The notes beneath the pieces are model-generated. The model was not told where the DNA came from, did no database searches, and saw nothing but the letters and a program-made list of their open reading frames with translations. A stretch of 64,000 nt of DNA, taken from Leptotrichia sp. oral taxon 221 (GTDB taxonomy: Bacteria; Fusobacteriota; Fusobacteriia; Fusobacteriales; Leptotrichiaceae). How positions within the stretch are numbered: position 1 is the stretch's first letter; every line of letters starts with the position of its first letter. The DNA is taken from positions 1,736,001-1,800,000 of the forward strand of contig NZ_CP072378.1 of NCBI RefSeq assembly GCF_018128245.1. Direction: 5' to 3'. Positions 8,275-17,394 of this stretch are shown one piece after another. Made by a program: the position numbers and the translations under genes.

Positions 8275-8415
8275 ATTTAATACACGTCAAATTCCATAAA
8301 AGCAATATTTGTACTAACATCGTACATTCACTATGTGCTAATGGAACAAATCACCATTGATTCATTTACTGATGTATATCAAATTTCCCCTTCCCAGAAA
8401 ATCTATAATATATCA

Positions 8416-8577
8416 ATATTAGGCAAGTCTCCTGACTAACTTCAACCTACTCACTTCCTTCCCAAGATCCCATCAATCTCAGTGGTCATCACGCTTTCGT
8501 CAGTTTCACAGTAGTGGGGGCTGTATCGGATTTCAACCGATTTCCTTATTAAGTTTGCAAAACACCTATTATCTTCT
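8416..8577 (-). promoter_or_regulatory. Cobalamin (B12) riboswitch aptamer
   Basis: Reading the minus strand, the conserved elements appear in order: AATAGGTG near the 5' end, AATCGGTTGAAATCCGATAC, CAGCCCCCACTACTGTGAAA, GACGAAAGCG, the B12-box-like GACCACTGAG, GATGGGATCTTGGGAAGG, GAGTAGG and CAGGAGACTTGCCT. This is the classic cobalamin aptamer. It precedes cbiMNQO and should shut the unit off when adenosylcobalamin is abundant. About 140 nt of linker separates it from the terminator hairpin. Confidence 0.93.
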
Positions 8578-8583
8578 AATAAC

Positions 8584-8611
8584 ATTATACCTTTTATTAT
8601 ATTTTTGTCAA
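8584..8611 (-). promoter_or_regulatory. Promoter of the cbi unit
   Basis: On the minus strand TTGACA (8606-8611), a 16-nt spacer and TATAAT (8584-8589), with GG directly before the -10. The predicted start near 8577 coincides with the 5' edge of the riboswitch. Confidence 0.78.
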
Positions 8612-8707
8612 TAATTTTTTTAAAATTTTTACAAGATTGTACCTAAAAAAATTAATTGAAAGAATTAATTGATTTTTAAATTAACAATAATCTCCACAAT
8701 TTATATG

Positions 8708-8990
8708 CATCCAATAAAAATGGAGTCATCTCAATGATGAGACAACTCCCAAATCAAACAATACATACTTTTGAACCTCTCGCAAAGATAACGAGGTTCT
8801 TGAGTTTTCATCTTTTTCAAGACCAACAATCAAAGACTCATCACTCAAGACTTTTGAGAGTAAAACTCTACTGAAACGCTTCACGTTCCACTGGCTCGGT
8901 TCTCAACCATTTTCTTTTATACCAGTCAATATTTCCTTTTATTGTTTTTTATTAACCATAAATTTCAATATCAACTATAATTTATATTAC
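8708..8990 (-). ncRNA. Candidate structured RNA of unknown class, or degenerate transposon 3' end
   Basis: The stretch has its own strong promoter upstream and a terminator at the end. Perfect stems on the minus strand are ACTGG (8922-8926) with CCAGT (8890-8894), enclosing GGTT/AACC; TCTTGAGT (8843-8850) with ACTCAAGA (8798-8805); and GAACCTC (8793-8799) with GAGGTTC (8773-8779). It looks less AT-rich than the flanks. I recognize no known RNA family. An alternative is a decayed insertion-sequence tail: two overlapping minus frames read protein-like, one containing RTEPVERE and one ending VVSSLR, but neither has a start codon and they are out of register. Confidence 0.42.
8717..8749 (-). terminator. 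Strong terminator hairpin of the structured locus
   Basis: On the minus strand GGAGTTGTCTCA (8738-8749), a four-base loop and TGAGATGACTCC (8722-8733) form a 12-bp stem with wobble pairs, followed by ATTTTTATT. It is also the first clear terminator downstream of the autotransporter gene. Confidence 0.65.
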
Positions 8991-8996
8991 ATCCAT

Positions 8997-9024
8997 AGTA
9001 TACCTTAAAAACATATTTTGTCAA
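8997..9024 (-). promoter_or_regulatory. Strong promoter between the autotransporter and the structured locus
   Basis: On the minus strand TTGACA (9019-9024), a 16-nt spacer and TATACT (8997-9002), with GG directly before the -10. It lies just after the autotransporter stop codon and points at the candidate RNA, with a predicted start near 8990. No protein gene with a start codon lies downstream before the terminator. Confidence 0.68.
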
Positions 9025-9043
9025 TAATTATTTTAAATTTTTA

Positions 9044-12000
9044 TTAGTAAATCGCTCTAAATCCGATTCCACCTCTGATGTTGCTTCCTTTAGTGTCGTA
9101 TCCTGCGTTTACAGTTACTCCGAATCTAGTGTTGTCTACACCTAAGTTAAAGTCAAATTTACCGTTTCCTCTTCTGTCTTCTTTTTCACTTCTCAATTCA
9201 TACCAATCAGCATTTGTGTATCTTACTCTTGCCTTGTTTGTTCTGTTTACTTTTCCTAATTCATTTTCGTAAGCAGCTGTTAAGCCAACTGATAATTGTG
9301 ATTTAACTGCTACTGGTTGAACATATTTGAATTCTAATCCAACTTCTGGTTTAACTGAGAAGTAATTGTTTCCATCTACTTCCAATCTAACTTGTCCTTC
9401 GTCTTCTTTAATGTCAGTAAATCTTCCATATTCCATTTTCAATGCTCCGTAAGGTCTCAAATGAGTTTTTTCAGATGTTCTGATATCATATCCTAAATCT
9501 GTTTTGAAAGCAGCTCCGTATGAATAATAATCAGATTTTGCATCAAACGTATCATCTACAATCCAGAATCTACGTTTCATTTCATTTTTACCTGCGAATA
9601 CATCTCCAGCAATTGTCCATTGTAATGAACCATTATGATCCATATATGGTGACATTGTTTTAAAGATTCCAGCTTTTAACATAGTTTGATTTTCTCTTGA
9701 TCTACTTATATCTTTAAGTTTGTAATGATTATTTACAGCTCCTGCATACCATCCTGATTTATTTCCAAGTTTAACTGTTTCATTTTCATGAACATAAGCT
9801 ACTCCAGTCGCATTACTTGTGTAATCATAAATTCCAGCAGAATCAGTATTGTATTCATTTCTTATACCAAATACTTTAATTTTATTATTATCTTTAGTAG
9901 GATTTCTCCATTCATTTTGTAAGTAATTAAATTCTTTGTCTAATACATTTCCAGTTTCATTAATTCTTTGTTGCACATTTCCATATTGGTGACCTTTCAT
10001 TTCATCAATTGCTTGTGCTAAAATGTGAGCTTCTCCTTTTCCTAAATCATTCAATTTATTGAATAAATCTTTTTCTCTTCCGCTAGTTTCTACTCCGTAT
10101 CTTTGTTCTAATCCATCCAAGAAATTGTATGTATTTTTATCTTGAGCGAAAGCTGTATAAGGTATTTTAACTAGGTAAACTTTTCCTAGAGCACCTGTTG
10201 ATAAATTTTGTGTTGCAGTTGCAAACCATGTCAAACTTCCAGCACTTAATGCAAATTTAGTTCCAGTTCCTGAAGCTGCCATATTTAAAATCATTGAATT
10301 ATATGGATCAATTATGTTGCTACCAACTTCAATTACTTTACTGTCAGTATATCTAGCTGCTTCATTACCAAATAACAAGTCAACTTTTTGTAATCCTGTA
10401 AGATTATTAACTCCTACAATTGGATGTGTATAGTTTACTCCTGACGTATCAATATACATTCCTAATGAACCAACTTGTTCGTTTGTTGGAATACTTCCTA
10501 AACCAGTTGCTCCTAGATCAACAATTGTTGTTGCTCCACTTGGAGAAGTAACTGATACTGAGCTTGGTGTGTTAGTTCTTGCATTTGTGTCAACATAAGT
10601 TGGCGTTACAACTGAACCATTTATTTTAATTGTAGCTGAAGTTGCTCCTGCTGGTGCTATAATTTCTATTCCTGCTACTGTTTTACCTGTAGGGCTTCCA
10701 GATTTTCTTACAACTCCTTCGGCTCCACCAGTATTTGTAACCATTCCTGTTGTACCTCCACTAGTTTCATTTGAGAAAGTTCCTGTAGAACCAAGATATC
10801 CAGCTTTATTATTAGGCCCATCTACAATAATTTGTCCATAGTTTTTAATTACTCCACCACCTGTGGCAACTACACCTAAGATACCATCATTAGTTGCTGT
10901 TGGAACTGTTTTAATAATTCCCCAGTTTTCTCCTACTGCGTTATTATCAACATACATTCCTTTTGTATTTTTTCCGCTTAATTCAATTGTACCATTATTT
11001 ATTGCTTTTGAACCACTTCCTGAAGCGAACATTCCAATTCCTTCATCAAGAGCTACTTTTATTGTTCCATCATTTATAATTGTTCCATTAGAAGTAGCCA
11101 TTCCCATTCCATATTCTGGAACTGGAGTTGCTGATAAATTACTTCCACTTACTGTAATTGTTTTACCTGCAGCATTTCTAGCAGTTCCTCCATCAATTGC
11201 ATAAATTGCTACACTTCCTGTTCCTCTTCCAAAATCAATATCTGCATTATTTGTTACTGTTCCTGCAGAATAAATTCCATAAGTGTTATTTCCTGTTGAA
11301 GTTAATGGAACATTATTTGTTACTGTTATATCTTTATTATTCGAATAAATAAATTTCGCTTCATTTCCTAATGTTGCAGTTCCATTTGTAGTTAAATTTG
11401 TTGTTCCTGTATTTTTAATTACATAACCAAATGAAGAATTTCCAATTGTCATATTCGTATCAGCATTTATCGTTCTTCCTGCTGTTCCAGTAGTAAATAC
11501 TCCAACTGCTTCATTTGCTCCAACATTTATTTTAGAACCTGAATTTAATGTAATATTTCCTTCTGTCGAATAAATTCCAACACCTTCATCTCCAACTGTA
11601 ATTTCTCCAGTTGAACCATGTGTTACTGTCTTACCAAAAATACCATAATTTTTATTTCCACCAATAATCTTACTATTATTCGTAATATCTGTAGCAACAT
11701 CATCAGTGTAAATTCCAACACTTGGAATTGAACCTGTCGAAGTCGCCAAATTAATTTCTCCATTGTTTATTAATGATGAACTATTATTTGCAAACATTCC
11801 AACTTGTTCTTGTCCTGTCATATTAATTTTTGCATTTGTATCATTTGTTAACGTTGCTTTATCTCCTATCATTCCAATAGATTTATCTCCTGATAAAGTT
11901 AACACTCCGTTTCCTGTATTTGTTCCAATAGCATCAGTTTTTGTTCCTGCTGAATTATTATTTTTTACGTAAATTCCATATGAAGTTGTTCCATCTAATG

Positions 12001-15000
12001 AAACATTTCCTTTATTTATAATACTAGTTGTTCCTTCACCGGGTCTTCCTCCAAATTCATTTACTTTAGGTGCTCCAGTAACTGCATCTTCCCTATATGC
12101 CAATCCTAATAATCCGATTGAACTGTTTCCACCAACATTTACAGTACCTTCATTATTTACTTCAGAACCGTTTACTGCGTAAATTCCTACTGCACTGTCA
12201 TTGTGAGGATTTGTTGTTAACTGCTCAACATTTATTGTAGATGATGCATCTGTATTCACTTTTCCATAGTTTATGAATAATCCAACTGCTCCGCTTCCTG
12301 CGTCTGTTCTGTCTGCTGAAACCGAAGACCCTGCTGCAAGATTTATTTGAGTCTCATTATTTGAAGCTGCTGAACTGCTTGAACTCATATCAAGTCCTAC
12401 AACACCTTTCATACCAGCCGCTGTTAAATCTGAAGAACTTAAATGTGCCGTTACATTTTTCCCTGCCTGTAAATTTAAAACTGCACGTTGAACTAAATAT
12501 CTTTTAACAAATTTAAATGAATCTGTTGCTTCGTTAGCAATATTAGTAGCCAAACTTTTATCAATATCTGTATTAATATTATAGTTTAACATTCCATCTA
12601 CAAAAGCTTTTTTATAATTAGTATATGTTGTTGTTCCATCTTCCCCATTTACAACTTGAATTCCTGAAGCAGCAATACCTAAATCAGTATCTATAGATGT
12701 TAAATTTACTATTCCTTTATCTTTAAATTCAAATGGAATAGCATCATTTGACATAACAACTATCTTTGTATTTGCATTTGTTGTTATATCACTTAAAGAA
12801 GATCCTTGTACTCCTATCGCTTTTCCTCTTAAAACAACTGTACTTCCTTGTAAATCGATTTTTCCATTGTTTCCACTATAAATAGAATAACCGCTTCCTT
12901 TATAATCTAAAATTGAATTTTTTAAATTTATATTACTTGTAGAGCCATCACTGTACACACCAACTAATCCATCAGATAATTTCATAAAACTGTTTTCTGC
13001 TTCAATTTGCCCTCCATTTGTTGTATAAAAACCAACTCCATTACTTCCAGAAATAGTAACTTTAGGAGTTCCTATTGATGAATCAGTTACAACAGTTACT
13101 CCTGATGCATTTACAGTAGCAGATGGTTGTGCAACAGCATTTTCTGTTATAGTTACTTTCCCTCCATTTTTTGCATAATACAGCACTGCATCAGAACCGA
13201 CAACTTCTCCAGTAGCACCTTTATCCAATGTTACTGTAGATCCAGCTACTTCAGAATAAGCCAACGTGAACCCATTTCCACTAACTGATGTTGAAGATAA
13301 AGGCAACGAATTATTTACTTCTAATGTTCCTCCATTTTTTGCAGCAAACAATATCGCATTTTTTCCACTAACCTTAAAATTATTAGTTATATTATTATAA
13401 ACTAAATTATTATTTGCACTTCCATCTGAAAGATACCCTATATTATCTTCTCCACCAATAGTTATCCCACTAGTAGCTGAATCTTTAAATGTAAGATTAG
13501 CTTCCCCTAATCTTATAGCTGTTGAATTTTTAGCATTATTTTCTAGTTTTACAATATAATTATTCACATCCTTTTGTGTAAATCCTGCATTTCCTTGTGA
13601 GAAATCAAAATTTATTCCTATAGAGTTTTGAACTTTTGATGCATCTCCTTCTGTATCTCCATAAGTAGCATCTTGTGCCGTTAATGCTGAACCTCCAATT
13701 TGCACATTAAATTTTGAATTGGAAAAATTAGGAGAAACTGTATTATCAGATTCTACCAAGAAACTAACTCCTACTGATTTATCTCCATATATCTCTATTG
13801 GTTTATTTAATTGGATATCAGCCCAAGAAGTCTGAGTTACTGGATCAGCTCCTGTAGTTCCTGAAACTCCTATACTTTCACTCCCAAATAATCTCATAAT
13901 TCCATTATTAATAGAACTTCTTTTCAACGGAGCATTTGTAGCTGATGTATAAACCCAACCATAACTTTTAGGTGCATAAAATTCAATAACTCCATTATTT
14001 CCATTTTCAACAGTATCAACTCCAGCATCACCATATGTAAATGCCGCAAAAATATGCCCTTTTGGATCATTTCCAGTTCCACCAGGTATTCCTGTAACCA
14101 AATCAGTATATGCCCCTTTTTGAGCATATCCATTAATTTTACCTTCATTTACAAATGTGATATTGCCATTACTACTTACGTTATCTATTTTTACAACTAA
14201 TAAATCATTTCCATATAAATTAGTAGTTCCTTTGTGAATTAATTTTGATTCTGGATTAGATGCATTGTTATTATTTCCCATATAATAAAGCACATTCACA
14301 TCACCAGATACATTAGAAACTGCATTTACAGTTACATTACTTGGTATTTCTGCAAGAAGTTTACCACCCATACCAAAAAATGCTACTTTTGGGGATGTTC
14401 CATTGTCTGAAGAAGGAAGGTGGATTCCACTTCCTGTTGGTGTATATGTGGCATTTTCTGAAGCATTTATAAATGAATAATCATAAGTATTACCTCCACC
14501 ATGAAAAAATAAATTAAAATTTCCACCAGTAAGATCTAATTGAGACAATAAACTATTATTATCCATAGTTCCATCTTTATTATATCCTGTACGATTCTCA
14601 GGTACATCTTCAACCCCTACATTTATTGTTGGTGATTGAGGTGGTTGACTAATATTAACATTTTTAGGATTAATAACAGGCGGTGTTACCATCAATGGAT
14701 CAAACGGAGGCAATCCCCCACTAGGCGTAGTAGGCACAAAAGTAGGTGCTGGTTTATCTATTGATAATGTTCTCAATGAAGCATCCACTTGAATTTCTAC
14801 TGGTCTTTCCATTGCATTTCCTAATCCTATTGAAGTTGTTCCATATTTCCCTTCTGTTGATTGGTAATTGTATTTACCTAATCCAGCGTTTCTTTTATAC
14901 TTGACATTGCCAGTTTTGTCTCCATGACCTTTATACGTTCCTTTCCATTCATTTAAGAACGTATTGGCTCCATATTGCCATGATTTCCAAGGCGATTTTA

Positions 15001-15283
15001 CTACTTGATCTCCTTGTTCCATTAATTGAATTAATTCCAAATTGTAATCTTTCATTAATTTATTGTTTTCTGCTTTAGTCTTTCTAAATTCTTGTCGCAT
15101 ATCTCCTATTGAAGTTGATATTTCTTGTCTTTGATTTTGAATTTCTTTATCTGTTGTTTCAGAAAACCCGAATATTCCTCCTAACAAAAATGCCAATAAA
15201 GCTTGTTCCGTATATTTAAAGTCTTTACATCTCTTTGCAAAAGCTTTTAAATCTTTTTCTAACTTTTTTAGGTTGTTAGTCAT
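9044..15283 (-). CDS. Giant type Va autotransporter adhesin-like protein
   Basis: The protein has 2079 residues. Residues 1-60 are an N-terminal extension seen in fusobacterial autotransporters (charged start, then a hydrophobic EQALLAFLLGGIFGF), followed by a short coiled coil (about 45-90). A proline-rich linker spans 177-229. The long passenger (about 230-1780) is built from glycine/asparagine-rich strand repeats of the NNGTI and GIGMFA kind, as expected of a beta-solenoid. About 278 C-terminal residues form the 12-strand barrel, ending in an aromatic residue (GGIGFRAIY). GAGGTG lies 8 nt before the ATG. The protein should be displayed on the outer membrane, and its substrate or partner is unknown. 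No passenger protease motif was recognized. Confidence 0.9.
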   Translation of the reverse strand: MTNNLKKLEKDLKAFAKRCKDFKYTEQALLAFLLGGIFGFSETTDKEIQNQRQEISTSIGDMRQEFRKTKAENNKLMKDYNLELIQLMEQGDQVVKSPWKSWQYGANTFLNEWKGTYKGHGDKTGNVKYKRNAGLGKYNYQSTEGKYGTTSIGLGNAMERPVEIQVDASLRTLSIDKPAPTFVPTTPSGGLPPFDPLMVTPPVINPKNVNISQPPQSPTINVGVEDVPENRTGYNKDGTMDNNSLLSQLDLTGGNFNLFFHGGGNTYDYSFINASENATYTPTGSGIHLPSSDNGTSPKVAFFGMGGKLLAEIPSNVTVNAVSNVSGDVNVLYYMGNNNNASNPESKLIHKGTTNLYGNDLLVVKIDNVSSNGNITFVNEGKINGYAQKGAYTDLVTGIPGGTGNDPKGHIFAAFTYGDAGVDTVENGNNGVIEFYAPKSYGWVYTSATNAPLKRSSINNGIMRLFGSESIGVSGTTGADPVTQTSWADIQLNKPIEIYGDKSVGVSFLVESDNTVSPNFSNSKFNVQIGGSALTAQDATYGDTEGDASKVQNSIGINFDFSQGNAGFTQKDVNNYIVKLENNAKNSTAIRLGEANLTFKDSATSGITIGGEDNIGYLSDGSANNNLVYNNITNNFKVSGKNAILFAAKNGGTLEVNNSLPLSSTSVSGNGFTLAYSEVAGSTVTLDKGATGEVVGSDAVLYYAKNGGKVTITENAVAQPSATVNASGVTVVTDSSIGTPKVTISGSNGVGFYTTNGGQIEAENSFMKLSDGLVGVYSDGSTSNINLKNSILDYKGSGYSIYSGNNGKIDLQGSTVVLRGKAIGVQGSSLSDITTNANTKIVVMSNDAIPFEFKDKGIVNLTSIDTDLGIAASGIQVVNGEDGTTTYTNYKKAFVDGMLNYNINTDIDKSLATNIANEATDSFKFVKRYLVQRAVLNLQAGKNVTAHLSSSDLTAAGMKGVVGLDMSSSSSAASNNETQINLAAGSSVSADRTDAGSGAVGLFINYGKVNTDASSTINVEQLTTNPHNDSAVGIYAVNGSEVNNEGTVNVGGNSSIGLLGLAYREDAVTGAPKVNEFGGRPGEGTTSIINKGNVSLDGTTSYGIYVKNNNSAGTKTDAIGTNTGNGVLTLSGDKSIGMIGDKATLTNDTNAKINMTGQEQVGMFANNSSSLINNGEINLATSTGSIPSVGIYTDDVATDITNNSKIIGGNKNYGIFGKTVTHGSTGEITVGDEGVGIYSTEGNITLNSGSKINVGANEAVGVFTTGTAGRTINADTNMTIGNSSFGYVIKNTGTTNLTTNGTATLGNEAKFIYSNNKDITVTNNVPLTSTGNNTYGIYSAGTVTNNADIDFGRGTGSVAIYAIDGGTARNAAGKTITVSGSNLSATPVPEYGMGMATSNGTIINDGTIKVALDEGIGMFASGSGSKAINNGTIELSGKNTKGMYVDNNAVGENWGIIKTVPTATNDGILGVVATGGGVIKNYGQIIVDGPNNKAGYLGSTGTFSNETSGGTTGMVTNTGGAEGVVRKSGSPTGKTVAGIEIIAPAGATSATIKINGSVVTPTYVDTNARTNTPSSVSVTSPSGATTIVDLGATGLGSIPTNEQVGSLGMYIDTSGVNYTHPIVGVNNLTGLQKVDLLFGNEAARYTDSKVIEVGSNIIDPYNSMILNMAASGTGTKFALSAGSLTWFATATQNLSTGALGKVYLVKIPYTAFAQDKNTYNFLDGLEQRYGVETSGREKDLFNKLNDLGKGEAHILAQAIDEMKGHQYGNVQQRINETGNVLDKEFNYLQNEWRNPTKDNNKIKVFGIRNEYNTDSAGIYDYTSNATGVAYVHENETVKLGNKSGWYAGAVNNHYKLKDISRSRENQTMLKAGIFKTMSPYMDHNGSLQWTIAGDVFAGKNEMKRRFWIVDDTFDAKSDYYSYGAAFKTDLGYDIRTSEKTHLRPYGALKMEYGRFTDIKEDEGQVRLEVDGNNYFSVKPEVGLEFKYVQPVAVKSQLSVGLTAAYENELGKVNRTNKARVRYTNADWYELRSEKEDRRGNGKFDFNLGVDNTRFGVTVNAGYDTKGSNIRGGIGFRAIY

Positions 15284-15442
15284 ACTTAAATCACCTCATT
15301 TTTAGTTTCTTATTTTTCATTTTTCTACTAATTTAAATTTTATAAAATAATAAATCAAAGTTTATTACTTAAAGAAGAAAGTTTTATTAATATTTTAAAT
15401 TTATTATTTCACAGAATTTTATAATGGTTACATTTTAAAAAT

Positions 15443-15492
15443 TAATTCATTATAGTAATAATTTCAAATTCATTTGTTATTATAATGAATTA
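15443..15492. repeat. Perfect 12-bp inverted repeat in the autotransporter leader
   Basis: TAATTCATTATA (15443-15454) and TATAATGAATTA (15481-15492) are exact complements 26 nt apart. Part of the left arm (ATTATAGTAAT) can pair instead with ATTACTATAG just beyond the right arm, so two alternative foldings or two overlapping binding sites are possible. The 368-nt gap upstream of the gene holds this, a candidate promoter and a terminator, and otherwise nothing I can recognize. Confidence 0.42.
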
Positions 15493-15517
15493 CTATAGTT
15501 TAAAATTAGCTAATCTT

Positions 15518-15546
15518 AGTATACTACAAAAAAAAGAAAAAATCAA
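15518..15546 (-). promoter_or_regulatory. Candidate autotransporter promoter
   Basis: On the minus strand TTGATT (15541-15546), a 17-nt spacer and TATACT (15518-15523). The predicted leader is about 228 nt long and contains the inverted repeat at 15443-15492. Confidence 0.5.
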
Positions 15547-15601
15547 TTGAATTTTGTATTTCTTTAATAATTTTCTAAATTTACTTATACTTTTATATTT
15601 A

Positions 15602-15643
15602 AAATACAAAAAAAAGACCATTTTCTAAATCAGAAAATAGTCT
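15602..15643 (-). terminator. Terminator of the ylxM-ffh-ATPase array transcript
   Basis: On the minus strand AGACTATTTTCT (15632-15643), a five-base loop and AGAAAATGGTCT (15615-15626) form a 12-bp stem with one wobble pair, followed by a long T run. It lies just past the stop of the last array gene. The two upstream array spacers have no such hairpin. Confidence 0.75.
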
Positions 15644-15651
15644 AAACTTTT

Positions 15652-17358
15652 TCAAATTTTCTCTCTCTCAAACCTAACCTCAAACTCTTTCCCACAAAAA
15701 GCCAATCCAATCTTCAAAACTTTCTCTATCCCAGCATTTCTCAATGCTGAAACATACTCTTTATCATCAATTTGTTTCAATGCAATTTCACATTCTCTTT
15801 TTAATTTTTCCTGAATTTCTTCCAAACTAGAATTTTCCTTTACATTAACAACTTTTAATTCAAGTATTATTCCTTCATCTCTTCTTAACAGATTTCTAGG
15901 TTTCAATAATAAATCGTATCGACCTTTTCCTGAAAAATTATTCGACGTAATTTCATATTCTCTCCTCAATTTCAAAATTAATCCAAGCATTAATCCATGA
16001 TAAAATTGCTCCTTGTAAATTCCACTTACATCAAATATCCCAGTATTCTCCAATAAAATTCGCTTCATTTCAAACCTAAAAGTTTCAATATCTCCTGTTT
16101 TTAGCGCGTAAGTCATTCCTGAAAATTTATCATAATCCTCAAAATACACATCAATAAACATTTCTGAAAACATTCTTAAAATCTCTTCATTTGGAATTTT
16201 TAAAAACACGTCTTCTTCCTCTTCGTCATATTTTTCAGCTAAAGTCAAATATCCACTATGAAAAAATAAATTCCAAATATTTCGACTAAAATTCGCTTCT
16301 AAATTACCAAAAGTCATGTTGTCATTTATTCTCTTTAGAATGCTTTCTTTATTCAATAATTTAGAAAAATCATTGAAAATCTCATTTTTTAATCGTTTTA
16401 AGTATAATTTAATAAGCTCATTTCCGCTCGTATTTACCCAATATGGTTTTAATTTTTTCTCATCTAAAAAATTAATAATTGACCATGGATTGTAAACTTG
16501 AATATCGCCAAACAAATAGCCATTATACCACTTCTGAACATCTTTCAAATCGTATTCCAAATTAAAGTCCTTCAATGCTTGTTCAACTTCTGACTCAATA
16601 ATTCCAAAATATTCTGTAAATTTATCATTCAAAATTGTATGAACTTTTAAATTGTTTAAGCCTGAAAAAATATTTTCCTTTGCAACTCGTAATATGCCTG
16701 TTATTACCCCTAATTCTAAGTATTCGTTATCTTTCAAAACACTTCCGTAAAAACTTTTGAAAAAGTCGATTGCTTCTTCATAGTAGCCTTTTACGTAGGA
16801 ATCTATTATTGGTTGGTCGTATTCATCTATTAGAATGACTACTTTTTTTCCATAAAATCCGTATAAATATCGTGTCAAATTTAATAATGCCTTTTTCCAT
16901 CGAGCATTTTCTCTTCCAAACCAAATCGCATCAAATTCTTCTAAATCTCTTTGATTTAGCTTTTCTCTGATTAAATAAAATTGATTATAAAGTTCTTTTA
17001 TTTCGTCCTGAATAGCTTTAAACCCATTCTCCCAGTTTTTCTCCCCATAATTCCTAAACGAAATCGAAATTACTGGATAATTCCCCTGTTTTTCAAAATA
17101 TTTACTTTTAGAAATATTCAAATTTTCGAATAATTTTCGATTTTCTTCTTTATTTTCAATATTAAAAAAATAGTTTAACATTGATATATTTAAGGTCTTT
17201 CCAAATCTTCTTGGACGAGTGAATAATTCTACTTTTAAACCTTCTTCCAAAATATTCTCGATAAAATTAGTTTTATCAACGTAGTAATAGTTATTTTCTA
17301 TTATTTCCTTAAAATTCGATATTCCAATTGGTAACCGTTTTCTCTCATTTTTTCCCAT
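15652..17358 (-). CDS. AAA-ATPase / PD-(D/E)XK nuclease-like protein, array copy 3 (last transcribed)
   Basis: This protein belongs to the predicted AAA-ATPase family that ends in a PD-(D/E)XK nuclease-like domain. Visible parts are the N-terminal LPIGISNFKEIIENNYYYVDK stretch, Walker A RPRRFGKT (48-55), Walker B VVILIDEYD (173-181), and a nuclease core with D482 in GRYDLLL and E500/K502 in ILELK. The family is common in Bacteroidota and Fusobacteriota, and its cellular role is not established. The variable block reads AIQDEIKELYNQFYLIREKL and onward, different from both other copies. It uses F/AFCG near the end where copies 1 and 2 have TFCG. GGGGAG precedes the ATG, and a terminator follows the gene. 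Confidence 0.85.
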   Translation of the reverse strand: MGKNERKRLPIGISNFKEIIENNYYYVDKTNFIENILEEGLKVELFTRPRRFGKTLNISMLNYFFNIENKEENRKLFENLNISKSKYFEKQGNYPVISISFRNYGEKNWENGFKAIQDEIKELYNQFYLIREKLNQRDLEEFDAIWFGRENARWKKALLNLTRYLYGFYGKKVVILIDEYDQPIIDSYVKGYYEEAIDFFKSFYGSVLKDNEYLELGVITGILRVAKENIFSGLNNLKVHTILNDKFTEYFGIIESEVEQALKDFNLEYDLKDVQKWYNGYLFGDIQVYNPWSIINFLDEKKLKPYWVNTSGNELIKLYLKRLKNEIFNDFSKLLNKESILKRINDNMTFGNLEANFSRNIWNLFFHSGYLTLAEKYDEEEEDVFLKIPNEEILRMFSEMFIDVYFEDYDKFSGMTYALKTGDIETFRFEMKRILLENTGIFDVSGIYKEQFYHGLMLGLILKLRREYEITSNNFSGKGRYDLLLKPRNLLRRDEGIILELKVVNVKENSSLEEIQEKLKRECEIALKQIDDKEYVSALRNAGIEKVLKIGLAFCGKEFEVRFEREKI

Positions 17359-17394
17359 AAAATTCTCCCCTTTTTTCTTTTTCCAAAACTATTA

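Noticed and set aside
8416-8577. The cobalamin riboswitch as a controller of the autotransporter
   Set aside because: It lies downstream of the autotransporter stop on the same strand and directly precedes cbiM, so it belongs to the cbi unit.
8838-8942. A short peptide gene reading IDWYKRKWL and onward in the structured locus
   Set aside because: It has no ATG, GTG or TTG at a suitable distance from the GGA, stops after about 20 codons and overlaps perfect RNA stems; noted only as a hint of a transposon remnant.
9078-15200. Several open frames on the plus strand and one extra minus frame inside the autotransporter gene
   Set aside because: They lie within the repeat-rich autotransporter frame, show only biased low-complexity composition and have no ribosome sites; they are shadows.
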